A DNA stretch of 64,000 nucleotides from Sphingomonas kaistensis (GTDB lineage Bacteria > Pseudomonadota > Alphaproteobacteria > Sphingomonadales > Sphingomonadaceae), in contig NZ_CP145607.1 of the NCBI RefSeq assembly GCF_036884275.1, positions 620,001 through 684,000 on the forward strand, written 5' to 3'. Position numbers and translations under genes: made by a program. Shown one piece after another: positions 8,882-19,568 of the stretch (positions within the stretch are counted from its first letter, which is position 1; each line of letters begins with the position of its first letter). The notes beneath the pieces are model-generated. The model did not search any database. It was not told the DNA's origin and worked only from the letters and a program-made list of their open reading frames with translations.

Positions 8882-10066
8882 TCAGCCCTCGGGTCCGAAG
8901 TTCAGCCGCCGCGTCACGGTATAATCCACCGCGGTCACCAGGAAATTGGAGAGCGCCCACTTCAACCGGCGCCACCAATGCGCCCGCTCGCGATGCAGCG
9001 CCGGGGTAATTTCCTGGCACTTGGCCAGCTCGCCTTCGAAAAAGCCCCGCATCTGCGCCGCAAAGCCCGCATCCTCGATCCGCAGCATCATCTCGAGGTT
9101 GAGATACAGGCTGCGGAAATCGAAATTGGCCGACCCGATGTGCACCACGTCGTCGAGGATCAGCAACTTGGTGTGCAATTTCTCGGGCTGATATTCGAAC
9201 ATTCGCACCCGGTGACTAAGCAGGCGGCGATAGGTATGCCGGGCAGCGGCGATGGTGGCATTGTTGTCCGACCTTGCCGCAGTGACGATCCGCACCTCGC
9301 CGCGGCGGCCGAGCCGGCGGAGCCGCCGAAGCATCGCGAACGGCGGCGAGAAATAGGCCGAGATCATGTCCAGCCGGCCCGCCGCGTGAAGATCGCGGGC
9401 GATACCGAAGGTCCACGGATGCCCGCGCCGGACCGGCCCCGTATATTGCCACTGCAGCGCCCCCTTGCGCTGGGTATGCCGGTGCAGGATCCGGCGCAGT
9501 TCACGCAGCTTGGGACCCTTGCGCACGGTCCAGCCATGAAGCGCATCGAAATAGCGCGCGGCCGGGCGCACCGCGGCGCCTTCGATGTGCAGCCACAGGT
9601 CGCGCCACCGCTCGTCCGAATGGTCGCTCATGTAATCGACCGTGAGGTTGGCGCCGCCCGTGATCGCTTCCTTGTCGTCGATCACCACCAGCTTCTGATG
9701 ATTGCGCAGGAGATAGCGGACGCCGATCCGCGGATTGAACAGACAGCTCTTGCCCCCCGCCCCTTTCAGCGGGTCGAAGAAGTCGGACGGGATGTCGGAC
9801 CCGAAGCCGTCGAGGATGACGTTGACGGTGCAGCCCCGCTGCGCCGCCCGCACCAAAGCGTCGCGCACGGCTTCGCCCACCGCGTCGGCGTCCATCATGT
9901 AGAACAGCAGCCGGATCGACTTTTTTGCCCCTTCGATCATCCGCAGTAGCAGCCGCAACCGTTCCGACCCGCCTTCGATCAGTGTCAGGCGCGTTCCCGC
10001 CACGTCCACGTGGATCGCGGAGGACGAGGCGACCGGCGGCTCGGCAAGGTCGTGCATGCAAACCAT
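8882..10066 (-). CDS. Phospholipase D / cardiolipin synthase family protein
   Basis: About 394 residues. I take ATG 10066; ATG 10057 is equally possible and a TTG lies further upstream, because no clear ribosome site separates them. Two HKD motifs define the family: 'NHQKLVVIDD' near residue 123 and 'LHTKLLILDD' near 298, each followed by the GG/GS-x-N continuation (GGANL; GSANFDFRSL). There are no N-terminal membrane helices, as in the ClsB-like class. Likely reaction: transfer of a phosphatidyl group, for example to make cardiolipin. A PmtA-like gene is next to it, so both may act on membrane phospholipids. Confidence 0.87.
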   Translation of the reverse strand: MVCMHDLAEPPVASSSAIHVDVAGTRLTLIEGGSERLRLLLRMIEGAKKSIRLLFYMMDADAVGEAVRDALVRAAQRGCTVNVILDGFGSDIPSDFFDPLKGAGGKSCLFNPRIGVRYLLRNHQKLVVIDDKEAITGGANLTVDYMSDHSDERWRDLWLHIEGAAVRPAARYFDALHGWTVRKGPKLRELRRILHRHTQRKGALQWQYTGPVRRGHPWTFGIARDLHAAGRLDMISAYFSPPFAMLRRLRRLGRRGEVRIVTAARSDNNATIAAARHTYRRLLSHRVRMFEYQPEKLHTKLLILDDVVHIGSANFDFRSLYLNLEMMLRIEDAGFAAQMRGFFEGELAKCQEITPALHRERAHWWRRLKWALSNFLVTAVDYTVTRRLNFGPEG

Positions 10067-10142
10067 CGGTAAAGCGCCGTGCGACGCACGCAACCCCGTC
10101 GACGCCGTGATGGCCGACAGAGGCGGGACCGAGCCGCTTTCC

Positions 10143-10171
10143 TTGACTTCGCAGGGGTAACGACCTAGGTC
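10143..10171 (+). promoter_or_regulatory. Putative promoter upstream of rpoZ
   Basis: TTGACT and TAGGTC are separated by 17 bases, about 48 bases before the rpoZ start. The -35 element is near consensus; the -10 element is weak. This is a pattern match only. Confidence 0.35.
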
Positions 10172-10218
10172 CCCACCCTTCTCTTTTCAGCTTTGCACCT
10201 CATGGAAGGCCACGCCTG

Positions 10219-10560
10219 ATGGCACGCGTCACCGTCGAAGATTGCGTCGACAAGGTTTCGAACCGTTTCGATCTCGTTCTGCTTGCCGCCCAGCGCGCAC
10301 GGCAGATCTCGGGCGGCGCCGATCTCACCATCGATCGCGACCGCGATAAGAATCCGGTCGTGGCCCTGCGCGAGATCGCCGAGGAAACCGTTCGTCCCAA
10401 GGAACTGAACGAGGCCCTGGTGTCGAGCCTGCAGCGCGTCCAGATCGACGAGGAAGACGCGACCGACGAACTGGCCTCGCTCAGCGAATCGGCCGAAGCG
10501 CTGCGTCTCACCGCTGCCGCGCCGCCGCGTCCGACCCCGTCGGGCGGCGATTACGAGTAA
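10219..10560 (+). CDS. rpoZ: RNA polymerase omega subunit
   Basis: 113 residues ([28 protein letters not shown]), the conserved omega start that packs against the beta-prime C-terminus and helps assemble RNA polymerase. '[29 protein letters not shown]' follows the alphaproteobacterial pattern. The acidic C-terminal third is variable, as usual. GGAAGG lies upstream of the ATG. In related genomes rpoZ usually directly precedes the rel/spoT homolog; here an HxlR-type regulator on the other strand sits between them. A 9-bp perfect hairpin follows the stop. Confidence 0.95.
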   Translation: MARVTVEDCVDKVSNRFDLVLLAAQRARQISGGADLTIDRDRDKNPVVALREIAEETVRPKELNEALVSSLQRVQIDEEDATDELASLSESAEALRLTAAAPPRPTPSGGDYE

Positions 10561-10569
10561 GGATTAATC

Positions 10570-10594
10570 GCGCCGCGGTCCTGGGCCGCGGCGC
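10570..10594. terminator. Hairpin between convergent rpoZ and hxlR-type gene
   Basis: A perfect 9-bp stem (GCGCCGCGG / CCGCGGCGC) with a 7-base loop starts 9 bases after the rpoZ stop and 8 bases after the end of the facing gene. There is no T run on either side, so it may terminate both genes weakly or only protect transcript ends. Confidence 0.45.
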
Positions 10595-10601
10595 ATTCCG
10601 G

Positions 10602-11156
10602 TCAGGCCGCGACCTGCCGCGCGCGCGGCGGCGAGGGCATCTGCAATTCGGCGCCGTCCGAGCCGATCCAGACCAGATCCTCGATGTCCAGCTGACGACC
10701 GTCGTGCGCATGCACAGTGATCCGCGCCACCGGCTTGCGGTCGCGGCGATCGGCCAGCTCCGGATGACCCGGTTTGCCAAGCCCCGCATCGAGCGCCCAT
10801 TGGCGCAGCGCGACCATCACCGGGACCAACGCCGCACCGCGTTCCGTCAGGCCGTAGATCACCTTGCGCCCGTCCTCGGGATCGGGCGAACGAGCCAGGA
10901 TTCCGGCGCTGACCAACCGCCCCAGCCGGTCGGACAGAATGTTGCGGGCGATACCGAGGCAGGACTGGAATTCCTCGAAATGCCGCAGGCCGAGCATCGA
11001 GGCGCGGATGATCAGGCAGGTCCAGCGCTCGCCGATGACCGCCACCGCTTCGGGAATGGGACAGGCATCCGAGGTGGCCTGAAACGCTTGCACCAAACCC
11101 ACATCACGCCCTGCCACTCGACTTCCCCCATCGTTGAGCCGGGCGGAAACAAGCAT
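10602..11156 (-). CDS. HxlR-family winged-helix regulator
   Basis: About 184 residues from ATG 11156 (MLVSARL); a GTG further in is also possible. The HxlR domain spans roughly 30-125: 'CPIPEAVAVIGERWTCLIIR' is the typical start, with the conserved cysteine and the GxxW. The wing 'DPEDGRKVIYGLTERG' is also typical. A C-terminal extension of about 60 residues ('ITVHAHDGRQLDIEDLVWI') resembles the tail seen in longer HxlR regulators. These proteins bind DNA as dimers and often respond to oxidants or aromatic compounds. It is divergent from rsh, with a 110-base shared control region. Confidence 0.85.
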   Translation of the reverse strand: MLVSARLNDGGSRVAGRDVGLVQAFQATSDACPIPEAVAVIGERWTCLIIRASMLGLRHFEEFQSCLGIARNILSDRLGRLVSAGILARSPDPEDGRKVIYGLTERGAALVPVMVALRQWALDAGLGKPGHPELADRRDRKPVARITVHAHDGRQLDIEDLVWIGSDGAELQMPSPPRARQVAA

Positions 11157-11265
11157 AATTTTCAGAGGCATGCCAGCAGGCCACGACACGGTCGCACGTC
11201 TGTTGCGCCAAAGTCGCACCACTTCGCGCTTGCAACATGACGGGCGCTGGTCCCATCTAGAGACG

Positions 11266-13356
11266 GTGCTGAGACAATATGAGCTGGTGGAGCGGGTACG
11301 CTCCTATGATCCCGACGCCGACGAGGCGCTGATCAATCGCGCCTATGTCTTCTCGATGAAGGCGCACGGATCGCAAACCCGCGCGTCGGGCGATCCTTAT
11401 TTCAGCCACCCGATCGAGGTGGCGGGCATTCTCACCGACTTGAAGCTCGACGACGAGACGATCGTCACCGGCATCCTGCACGACACGATCGAAGACACTG
11501 TCGCCACCCCCGACGAGGTGGAGCGCTTGTTCGGCGCCAATGTCGCGCGGCTGGTCGACGGGGTGACCAAGCTCAGCAAGATCGAAGCACAATCGGAAAA
11601 CGAGCGGGCCGCCGAGAACCTCCGCAAGTTTCTCCTCGCGCTTAGCGGCGACATTCGCGTGCTGCTGGTGAAGCTCGCCGACCGCCTCCACAACATGCGC
11701 ACGCTTCATCACATCCAGAAGGAGGACAAGCGCCGCCGCATCGCCCGCGAGACGATGGATATCTATGCCCCGCTCGCCGAGCGGATCGGCATGTACGAGA
11801 TCATGAACGAGATGCAGACGCTGGCCTTCCGGCAACTGGAGCCCGACGCCTATGCCTCGATCACCCGCCGCCTGTCGCAGCTCCACGCCGAGGGCGGCGA
11901 TATCGTCAGCCGGATCGGGCTCGGGCTTCAGCTGCACCTCGCCGACAATGGCCTCGAAGCCGAAGTCACGGGGCGCGAGAAGCATCCCTATTCGATCTGG
12001 CGCAAGATGGCCGAGCGCCACATCAGTTTCGAGCAATTGTCCGACGTCATGGCCTTCCGCGTGATCGTCGACGATGTCGACCAATGCTATCGCGCGCTGG
12101 GCCTGATCCAGCGCCGCTGGCCGATGGTCCCGGGCCGCTTCAAGGACTTCATCTCGACCCCCAAACGCAACGGCTATCGCAGCATCCACACCTCGGTCAT
12201 TCACGACAGCAAGATGCGGATCGAGGTGCAGATCCGCACGCGCGAGATGCACCTCCAGGCCGAAAAGGGCCTCGCCGCCCACTGGGCCTACAAGGAAGGC
12301 AAGCCCGCCGCCGACATTCACGTGCCGTGGATCGACGATCTGGTCGAGATCCTCGATCATGCCGACAGCCCCGAGGAGCTGCTCGAGCATACCCGGATGG
12401 CGATGTACCAGGACCGGATCTTCGCCTTCACGCCCAAGGGCGAGCTGATCCAGATGCCCAAGGGCGCAACCCCGGTCGATTTCGCTTACGCCGTCCACAC
12501 CCGGCTCGGCGACAAGACGGTCGGGGCCAAGGTCAACGGCCGCGTGGTCCCGCTCCGCACCCTGCTCGACAATGGCGACCAGGTGGAGATCCTGACCAGC
12601 GACGCGCAGACGCCCCAGCCCTCGTGGCTGCGCTTCGTCGCGACCGGCAAGGCGCGGTCGGCGGTGCGCCGTTTCGTCCGCCACAAGGAGCGCGACGAAA
12701 CGGTCGAGCTCGGCGCCAAGATCTACGACGAGATCGTGGCCCGCCTGCCCGCGCCGCTATCCAAGGAAGCGCTGCCCCGGGCGCTGAAGAAGCTCAAGAT
12801 CGAGGACGAAGACGCGCTGATGATCGCCATCGCGCGCAAGCGGATCGGCGACGACGCGCTGATGGAAGCGCTGATGCCGGGATCGACCGGAGGCGACGTC
12901 GCGCCGCGCCCGTCGTCCCAGCGCCGCGCCATTTCGATCCGCGGGCTTACCCCGGGTGTCGCTTTCCACCTCGCACCCTGCTGCCACCCTATTCCCGGCG
13001 ATCGGATCGTCGGCCTGCGCCGCGAGGATGAGGAGATCGAGGTCCACGCGATCGGCTGCGACCTTCTCGCCAGCGGAATCGACGCCGACTGGCTCGACCT
13101 CAGCTGGAGCGACGATTCGGACGGCGCCACCGCGCGGCTGTGCATCATCCTGCGCGACGTGGCGGGCGCGCTCGGCACCATGGCGACGACGCTTGGCGCG
13201 AAAGGCGCCAACATTATCAATCTGGCGCAAGTCCACCGCGACGGGTCGTTCCATACCTTCCACGTTGACGTGGAAGTGCACGACCTCGCGCACCTCCACA
13301 CGATCATGGCCGCGCTTCGAGCCGCCGACGCCGTGTCCAGCGTCGAGCGGGTCTAA
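11266..13356 (+). CDS. rsh: Bifunctional (p)ppGpp synthetase/hydrolase (RelA/SpoT homolog)
   Basis: 696 residues from GTG 11266 (MLRQYELVERVRSYDPDADE), the start that matches the family; the open frame runs further upstream. Order: HD hydrolase domain with 'YFSHPIEVA' near 45 and an intact 'HDTIEDT' near 69, synthetase domain with 'RFKDFISTPKRNGYRSIHTS' near 292, TGS domain near 385 ('FAFTPKGELIQMPKGATPVDF'), and a C-terminal ACT domain from about 625. Both active sites look complete, so it should make and degrade ppGpp, setting the stringent response. It is the only Rsh in the window. The stop overlaps maeB by 4 bases. Confidence 0.93.
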   Translation: MLRQYELVERVRSYDPDADEALINRAYVFSMKAHGSQTRASGDPYFSHPIEVAGILTDLKLDDETIVTGILHDTIEDTVATPDEVERLFGANVARLVDGVTKLSKIEAQSENERAAENLRKFLLALSGDIRVLLVKLADRLHNMRTLHHIQKEDKRRRIARETMDIYAPLAERIGMYEIMNEMQTLAFRQLEPDAYASITRRLSQLHAEGGDIVSRIGLGLQLHLADNGLEAEVTGREKHPYSIWRKMAERHISFEQLSDVMAFRVIVDDVDQCYRALGLIQRRWPMVPGRFKDFISTPKRNGYRSIHTSVIHDSKMRIEVQIRTREMHLQAEKGLAAHWAYKEGKPAADIHVPWIDDLVEILDHADSPEELLEHTRMAMYQDRIFAFTPKGELIQMPKGATPVDFAYAVHTRLGDKTVGAKVNGRVVPLRTLLDNGDQVEILTSDAQTPQPSWLRFVATGKARSAVRRFVRHKERDETVELGAKIYDEIVARLPAPLSKEALPRALKKLKIEDEDALMIAIARKRIGDDALMEALMPGSTGGDVAPRPSSQRRAISIRGLTPGVAFHLAPCCHPIPGDRIVGLRREDEEIEVHAIGCDLLASGIDADWLDLSWSDDSDGATARLCIILRDVAGALGTMATTLGAKGANIINLAQVHRDGSFHTFHVDVEVHDLAHLHTIMAALRAADAVSSVERV

Positions 13357-15629
13357 CCCCGCCCGCGCGCCCGCTCGACCGCGCCTGCGGCGAGCACCGC
13401 CAAAGTCACGAGATCGCTTGCGCCGGCGGTCATCGGGGCGATCTGCACCGGCAGCTTCATGCCGATCAGGAACGGCCCGATCACGCTTTCCCCGCCCAGC
13501 GCGCGCAGCAGCTTGGCCGACAGGCTGGCCGACTGAAGACCCGGCATGATCAGGATATTGGCCGGGCCGTTGAGGCGGCTGAACGGATAATATTTGCGCT
13601 GCATATCGTGATTGAGCGCAAGATCGGGCGCCATTTCGCCTTCATATTCGAAATCGCACTGCCGCTCGTCGAGCAGCTGCACCGCGTCGCGCAGATTGTC
13701 GACATAAGCCCCCGGCGGATTGCCGAAGGTCGTGTAGCTGACAAACGCCACGCGCGGCTCCTGCCCCATGCGACGAGCGAAGGCGGCAGAGCGAATGGCG
13801 ATCGAGGCGAGGTCCTCGGCGGTCGGACGCTCGGTCACTGCGGTGTCGGCGATCAGCACCGTCTGATTCTGGCCGACCACGATGTTGACCCCGAACGGCG
13901 GCGCGCCTTCTTCCTGGTCGACAACCATCGACACCTGCCGCAGCGACTGGCTGAACGGGCGGGTGACACCGGTGATCATCGCATCGGCCTCACCCAGCGA
14001 CAGCATCGCCGCGGCGAAATAATTGCGGTCCTGATTGACCATCCGCTCGATCTCGCGCCGCAGGAAACCGCGGCGCTGGAGGCGGCCATAAAGGTGATCG
14101 ACCGCGCGCCCGACCAGCGGTGAGTTGCGGCTGTTGAGCACTTCGAAGCCCGACGGATCATCGACTCCCAGCTCGCGCAAACGGTCGTGGACGTCTTCGC
14201 GCCCGACCAGCACGGGCGTTCCATAGCCCGCATCCTTGAACGCGATCGCCGCCCGCAGAACGACCTGTTCCTCGCCCTCGGCGAACAGGACGCGCTTGGG
14301 ATTGGTCTTGGCCGCTTCGTAGGCCAGGCTGAGCACGCTGACCGTCGGATTGAGCCGGGCCCGCAGCGACTGGCGGTACGCCGCGAAATTCTCGATCGGC
14401 CGCTGCGCCACGCCCGACCGCATGGCGGCTTCGGCGACAGCGGCGGGAACCACCTCCATCAGGCGCGGGTCGAACGGCGCGGGGATGATGTAATCGGCGC
14501 CAAAGCGCTGGCTGACCCCGCCATAGGCCGCCGCCACTTCCTCCGGCACCGCTTCGCGCGCCAGTTCGGCAAGCGCATTGGCGGCGGCGATCTTCATCTC
14601 GTCGTTGATCGCAGTCGCCCGCACGTCGAGCGCGCCGCGGAAGATGAAGGGGAAGCCGAGCACGTTGTTGACCTGGTTCGGATAATCAGACCGACCGGTG
14701 GCGACGATCGCATCGGGACGCGCGGCCTTGGCTTCGGGCGGGGTAATCTCCGGGTCCGGGTTGGCCATCGCGAAAATGATCGGCTGCGGCGCCATGTCGG
14801 TCACCCATTCGGGCTTCAGCGCCTTGGCTGCCGACAGGCCGAGGAACACGTCGGCCCCGACCAGCGCATCGGCGAGACTGCGCCGCTCGGTAACCACCGC
14901 ATGCGCGCTCTTCCACTGGTCGAGATCGTCGCGGCCCTTGTGGATGACGCCCGTGCGGTCGCACATGATGACATTGTCACCGCGCACGCCCATCGCCTTG
15001 ATCAGCTCGGTGCAGGCGATGGCGGCGGCGCCCGCGCCGTTCACCACCACCTTGATGTCCTTGAGCTCGCGCCCGGTCAGCAGGCAAGCGTTGATTAGCC
15101 CCGCCGCAGTGATGATCGCGGTGCCGTGCTGGTCGTCGTGGAACACGGGAATGTTCATCCGTTCGCGCAGCGTCTGCTCGATCACGAAGCAGTCGGGCGC
15201 AGCGATGTCCTCGAGGTTGATGCCGCCGAAGCTCGGCTCCATCAGCGCCACCGCGTTGATGAAGGCGTCGGGATCACGGGTATCGAGTTCGATATCGATC
15301 GAATCGACGTCGGCGAAACGCTTGAACAGCACCGCCTTGCCTTCCATCACCGGCTTGGACGCCAGCGCGCCAAGATCGCCGAGGCCGAGAATGGCAGTGC
15401 CGTTGGAGATCACCGCGACAAGATTGCCCTTGGCGGTGAAGTCATAGGCGCAGGCCGGGTTCTCGGCGATCGCCCGCACCGGCACCGCGACCCCGGGCGA
15501 ATAAGCGAGGCTAAGGTCGCGCTGGGTCGCCATCGGCTTGGAGGCGACGATCTCGATCTTTCCAGGCCGGCCGCGCGAATGGAAATGCAGCGCCTCGGCT
15601 TCGGAAAACTTCACATTGCTTTCGGACAT
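13353..15629 (-). CDS. maeB: NADP-dependent malic enzyme with phosphotransacetylase-like domain
   Basis: 758 residues. The malic-enzyme part (about 1-430) has '[12 protein letters not shown]', the metal/substrate motif '[10 protein letters not shown]' and the nucleotide motif '[11 protein letters not shown]'. The C-terminal part (about 430-758) is a phosphate acetyl/butyryltransferase-like domain ('[17 protein letters not shown]', '[17 protein letters not shown]'), as in MaeB. The enzyme decarboxylates malate to pyruvate with NADP+. The fused domain is usually regulatory, binding acetyl-CoA rather than catalysing transfer. Length is normal for MaeB. The upstream control region carries a dispersed inverted repeat and is shared with mutS. 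Confidence 0.94.
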   Translation of the reverse strand: MSESNVKFSEAEALHFHSRGRPGKIEIVASKPMATQRDLSLAYSPGVAVPVRAIAENPACAYDFTAKGNLVAVISNGTAILGLGDLGALASKPVMEGKAVLFKRFADVDSIDIELDTRDPDAFINAVALMEPSFGGINLEDIAAPDCFVIEQTLRERMNIPVFHDDQHGTAIITAAGLINACLLTGRELKDIKVVVNGAGAAAIACTELIKAMGVRGDNVIMCDRTGVIHKGRDDLDQWKSAHAVVTERRSLADALVGADVFLGLSAAKALKPEWVTDMAPQPIIFAMANPDPEITPPEAKAARPDAIVATGRSDYPNQVNNVLGFPFIFRGALDVRATAINDEMKIAAANALAELAREAVPEEVAAAYGGVSQRFGADYIIPAPFDPRLMEVVPAAVAEAAMRSGVAQRPIENFAAYRQSLRARLNPTVSVLSLAYEAAKTNPKRVLFAEGEEQVVLRAAIAFKDAGYGTPVLVGREDVHDRLRELGVDDPSGFEVLNSRNSPLVGRAVDHLYGRLQRRGFLRREIERMVNQDRNYFAAAMLSLGEADAMITGVTRPFSQSLRQVSMVVDQEEGAPPFGVNIVVGQNQTVLIADTAVTERPTAEDLASIAIRSAAFARRMGQEPRVAFVSYTTFGNPPGAYVDNLRDAVQLLDERQCDFEYEGEMAPDLALNHDMQRKYYPFSRLNGPANILIMPGLQSASLSAKLLRALGGESVIGPFLIGMKLPVQIAPMTAGASDLVTLAVLAAGAVERARGRG

Positions 15630-15664
15630 GGGGCGTCCCTAGCGCAAGTCGGCAAGCAGCCCAA

Positions 15665-15736
15665 CTTCGTTCGTGCTGAGCGAAGTCGAAGCACGCGGGC
15701 GCCAATGCCCTTCGACTTCGCTCAGGGCGAACGAAA
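15665..15736. repeat. Imperfect inverted repeat, dispersed sphingomonad type
   Basis: Two 26-base arms that match in all but about three positions (core CTGAGCGAAGTCGAAG) are separated by 20 bases. The element lies between the divergent maeB and mutS starts, so it cannot be a normal terminator of either. It looks like a short mobile palindromic element of the kind scattered through sphingomonad genomes. Only one copy is in this window. Confidence 0.7.
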
Positions 15737-15774
15737 GTGTGTCGCCGGCGATCAAGTCGGGCTAAGCCGACCAA

Positions 15775-18360
15775 ATGGCCCGGGCCGACGCCGACACCCC
15801 GATGATGCAGCAATATCACCGCCTCAAGGACGAGGCCGGTGACGCCTTGCTGTTCTACCGCATGGGCGACTTCTTCGAACTGTTCTTCGAGGACGCCAAG
15901 ACGGCCGCCGCCTGCCTCGACATCGCGCTGACCAAACGCGGCGACGGCGTGCCGATGTGCGGGGTCCCTTGCCACTCGGCCGAAAGCTATCTCGCCCGCC
16001 TGATCCGCGCCGGCCACCGCGTCGCCATCGCCGAGCAGATCGAAAGCCCGGCCGAAGCGCGCAAGGCGCGCGGCTCCAAGGCATTGGTCGAGCGCGCGAT
16101 CGTCCGGCTGGTGACGCCGGGCACGCTGACCGAGGACACCCTGCTCGACAGCGGTTTGGCCAATTGGCTGGCGGCGGTCGGGCGCGCGGGCGACGACTGT
16201 GCCATCGCGGCCTGCGATATTTCGACGGGGCGATTCGAACTCGTCGCCTGCGCCGGGGACGAGCTTGCCGCCGAACTGGCGCGGCTCGGGCCCGCCGAAG
16301 TGATCGGCGGCGAGCCGCTTGCCGGGATCGAGGCACGCTGGGGCTACGAAGGCTTCGACAGCGCGGGCGGGGAACGGGCGCTGAAGCGGCGGTTCGGACT
16401 GGGCGATCTCGACGGGCTCGGCAGCCCGGGACGGGCCGAGCTGGCGGCGGCGGGCGGGCTGCTCGCCTATCTCGACGCGACCCAGCGCGAGGCGACCGCC
16501 TTTCTCGGCCTGCCGCGCCGGGTCCAGCGTTCGGCGCACATGGCGATCGATGCGGCGACCCGCACCAGCCTCGAAATCTGCCGTACTGCCGAAGGCGCAA
16601 TCGCGGGGTCGCTGCTCGGCGAAGTCGACCGCTGCGTCACCGCTGCGGGACGCCGCCTGCTCGGCAGCGACCTAGCCGCGCCGCTCACCGACCGCGCGGC
16701 GATCGAGGACCGGCTCGACCTCGTCGCCTGGTTCTCGGAAGAACCGATCCGCCGTGACCGCCTGCGCAGCGCCTTGCGCAGCCTGCCCGATCTCGGCCGG
16801 GCGCTCGGGCGGCTGGTCGCCGGCCGCGGTGGCCCTCGCGACCTAGCGTCCCTACGCGATGGCCTTGGCGGCGCGGCCGAGCTTGCCGCCACCCTCGGTG
16901 GGCAAGCGCTTCGACCCCGCTTGCTCGACACCTTGCTGCCGCTGCTCGGCGGCCACGAAGCGCTAACCGGAGCGCTCGGCCACGCCCTGGTGCCCAGCCC
17001 GCCGCTCGATGCCGCCAAAGGTGGGTTCATCGCCGAAGGGTTCGACCCCGAACTCGACGCGCTCCGCTCGGCCTCCAGCGACGGCCGCCGCGCGATTGCC
17101 GATCTGGAAGCCCGCTACCGCGAAGCGACCGGCGTCACCGCGCTCAAGATCCGGCACAATGCCGTCCTCGGCTATCACGTCGAAGTACCCGCCAAGCACG
17201 CCGACAAATTGCTCGCTCCCGACAGCGGCTTCACCCATCGCCAGACGATGGCGGGCGCGGTGCGCTTCAACAGCCCGGCGCTGCACGAGGAAGCGAGCCG
17301 CGTGCTCGAAGCGGGTGGCCGCGCGCTGACGCTGGAGCAAGCCCATCTCGCTTGCCTGACCGCCGCCGCCGTGGCCGAAGCCGCGCCGATCAGCGCCACC
17401 GCCGATGCGCTCGCCCGGATCGACGTCGCCGCCGCATTGGCCGAACGAGCGAGCGAAGGCGGCTGGGTCCGCCCTGCGCTCGATGACACGCCCTGCCTCG
17501 AGATCGAAGGCGGCCGCCACCCGGTGGTCGAGCGCGCACTGGCCCGAGGCGGCGACCGCTTCGTCGCCAACGATTGCTGCCTTGGCGCCAGCGACCGCCT
17601 GTGGCTGATCACTGGCCCCAACATGGGCGGCAAATCGACCTTCCTGCGGCAAGTCGCACTGATCGCCTTGTTGGCGCAGGCCGGCAGCTTCGTCCCGGCG
17701 AGCCGCGCAAAGGTCGGCCTAGTCGATCGCCTGTTCAGCCGTGTCGGCGCGTCCGACAATCTCGCCCGCGGGCGTTCGACCTTCATGGTCGAAATGGTGG
17801 AAACCGCCGCCATCCTCGCCCAAGCGACGGAGCGCAGCCTGGTCATCCTCGACGAAATCGGGCGCGGCACCTCAACCTATGACGGGCTCGCGATCGCCTG
17901 GGCGGTGGTCGAGGCAATGCACGACGAGGCGAAATCGCGCACCCTCTTTGCGACCCATTATCACGAACTCACCCGCCTCGCCGGGCGACTGCCGTGCCTG
18001 TCGCTGCACAATGTCCGCGCGCGCGAATGGAAGGGCGATCTGGTCCTGCTGCACGAAGTCGCAGAGGGCGCGGCGGATCGCAGCTACGGTATCGCCGTGG
18101 CGCGGCTGGCGGGGCTGCCGCCGACGGTCGTCGCCCGCGCGAAATCGGTGCTGGCGAAGCTCGAAGCGGGCCGCGATGCCACCGGCGGGATTGCCGCGGG
18201 ACTCGACGACCTGCCGCTGTTCGCCGCGGCGGCGGCGAGCGAACAGCCGGCCGATCCGCTGGCCGAGGCGCTGGGCGACATCGACCCCGATGCGCTCACC
18301 CCGCGCGAAGCGCTCGAGGCGCTGTACCGCCTAAAGACGCTCGCTCAGCCTTCGCCGTAA
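15775..18360 (+). CDS. mutS: DNA mismatch repair protein MutS
   Basis: 861 residues. The mismatch-binding domain I has '[14 protein letters not shown]' near 25, containing the Phe-x-Glu wedge ('DFFELF'). Connector, lever and clamp domains follow. The ATPase domain has Walker [10 protein letters not shown] near 614, Walker B '[15 protein letters not shown]' and the 'FATHYHEL' signature. MutS recognises mispairs and calls MutL. Length fits the MutS1 class. The start is preceded by only weak ribosome-binding sequence; internal ATGs at 15802 and 15805 are alternatives. The 3' end overlaps the convergent hydroxylase-like gene by 16 bases. Confidence 0.96.
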   Translation: MARADADTPMMQQYHRLKDEAGDALLFYRMGDFFELFFEDAKTAAACLDIALTKRGDGVPMCGVPCHSAESYLARLIRAGHRVAIAEQIESPAEARKARGSKALVERAIVRLVTPGTLTEDTLLDSGLANWLAAVGRAGDDCAIAACDISTGRFELVACAGDELAAELARLGPAEVIGGEPLAGIEARWGYEGFDSAGGERALKRRFGLGDLDGLGSPGRAELAAAGGLLAYLDATQREATAFLGLPRRVQRSAHMAIDAATRTSLEICRTAEGAIAGSLLGEVDRCVTAAGRRLLGSDLAAPLTDRAAIEDRLDLVAWFSEEPIRRDRLRSALRSLPDLGRALGRLVAGRGGPRDLASLRDGLGGAAELAATLGGQALRPRLLDTLLPLLGGHEALTGALGHALVPSPPLDAAKGGFIAEGFDPELDALRSASSDGRRAIADLEARYREATGVTALKIRHNAVLGYHVEVPAKHADKLLAPDSGFTHRQTMAGAVRFNSPALHEEASRVLEAGGRALTLEQAHLACLTAAAVAEAAPISATADALARIDVAAALAERASEGGWVRPALDDTPCLEIEGGRHPVVERALARGGDRFVANDCCLGASDRLWLITGPNMGGKSTFLRQVALIALLAQAGSFVPASRAKVGLVDRLFSRVGASDNLARGRSTFMVEMVETAAILAQATERSLVILDEIGRGTSTYDGLAIAWAVVEAMHDEAKSRTLFATHYHELTRLAGRLPCLSLHNVRAREWKGDLVLLHEVAEGAADRSYGIAVARLAGLPPTVVARAKSVLAKLEAGRDATGGIAAGLDDLPLFAAAAASEQPADPLAEALGDIDPDALTPREALEALYRLKTLAQPSP

Positions 18361-19478
18361 AGCCCGATCGCTTCGAACATCACCGACAGCGCCGCGCGTT
18401 CGTCGGGATCAAGCGCTGGATTCCACACCTCGAGCAGCAGGACGATGCGGGTCTCGTCGCTGTCGTTGAAGGCTTCATGCTCGATCGAATCGTCGAACAG
18501 CAGACCCTTGCCCGCTTCGACCTGCCGAACGTGATTGCCGACCCTCAGGCGGCAACCCTCTGGAACGATCAGGGGAATGTGGCAGATCAGCCGGGTATTG
18601 AGCATTCCCCAGTGCGGCGGGATGTGGGTGCGCGGGCGAAGCTGTGAGAACAGAATATTGGGCGCGCGGCCGGTGATCATGGGAATCGGCGCCGCCTCCA
18701 GCGCCTGCATCGTCGCCGGGCAGCGCGCCGCATTCTCCGGCACGACCGCGCCGTCCTTCCACAGGTAAAGCGCGCTCCAGCGAGGGTCGCCCAGCAACGC
18801 ATGCCCGCGGTTGGCACGGGTGGCGTCGCCCTGCACATAAGGAGCGAAACCATCCCCGCCGAGCAGAGCCTCGACCTCCTGCCGCATCGCCGGTGCCGCC
18901 GCTTCAAGGTCGGCGATCCACGGAAAAGCCGCGGTGTCGTAAAAGGCGATCTGCGGCAAGCCGGGATAGAAAAAGCTGGTCGGCTGCTGCAGTTGGACCG
19001 GCGCTTCTCCCTGGAGAATAGCGATCGCTTCCGAAAACCGCTCCGGTCGCCGCGTGCCAAGTCCCCCGTCCCGAAGGCGCTGCTCGAGATGATCGCCGAA
19101 CCTCTTCTGGGCCGAGGTAATGAGCCCGCGCGCCCGCGTCAGACGCTCGGCAAGCGCCGGCGGCGGATTTGCCGGCGCCTGCGACAAAGCCAACGAGAGA
19201 AAACTTACCGCCGCGCGATCGTCCCCGCGCTCCGCGATCAATTCGCCCTTTGCGAGCAGGGCCTGGACGAACCGCCCATCAAGCTGAAGCGCGCGATCCA
19301 GCGCCGCTTCGCAGCCGGCCGTGTCGCCCCCGGCCCGGCGTGCCTCGGCCAACAGCAGCCACACGGGTGGCGGCGCGTCGGCACGAACCGCTTGTTCTTC
19401 GAGAAAAGATCGCGCGCCCGGGTCGCCGCGACGCAGGCGCTCGAGTGCCGAAGCAAGAACGGTCGGCCAATCGGACAC
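18345..19478 (-). CDS. TPR / aspartyl(asparaginyl) beta-hydroxylase-like protein
   Basis: About 377 residues from GTG 19478 ([16 protein letters not shown]), with a purine-rich GAGAAAG upstream. The N-terminal half has helical TPR-like repeats ('[30 protein letters not shown]' region). The C-terminal half (about 190-365) is an Asp_Arg_Hydrox-type cupin fold. Its likely iron ligands are in 'HIPPHWG' and 'SIEHEAFN', with '[13 protein letters not shown]' at the end. Such Fe(II)/2-oxoglutarate enzymes hydroxylate protein side chains; some bacterial forms act on lipids. The target is unknown. The open frame continues far upstream only because it runs antisense to glnD. Confidence 0.8.
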   Translation of the reverse strand: MSDWPTVLASALERLRRGDPGARSFLEEQAVRADAPPPVWLLLAEARRAGGDTAGCEAALDRALQLDGRFVQALLAKGELIAERGDDRAAVSFLSLALSQAPANPPPALAERLTRARGLITSAQKRFGDHLEQRLRDGGLGTRRPERFSEAIAILQGEAPVQLQQPTSFFYPGLPQIAFYDTAAFPWIADLEAAAPAMRQEVEALLGGDGFAPYVQGDATRANRGHALLGDPRWSALYLWKDGAVVPENAARCPATMQALEAAPIPMITGRAPNILFSQLRPRTHIPPHWGMLNTRLICHIPLIVPEGCRLRVGNHVRQVEAGKGLLFDDSIEHEAFNDSDETRIVLLLEVWNPALDPDERAALSVMFEAIGLYGEG

Positions 19479-19568
19479 AATTGTCTTTCTCTTCGTCGGC
19501 GGGGACGAAGCCAAGGCTAGCAGTGTCGGCTCGCCGTTCAAGGCGCGATTGGGTACACAGGGAACGCA

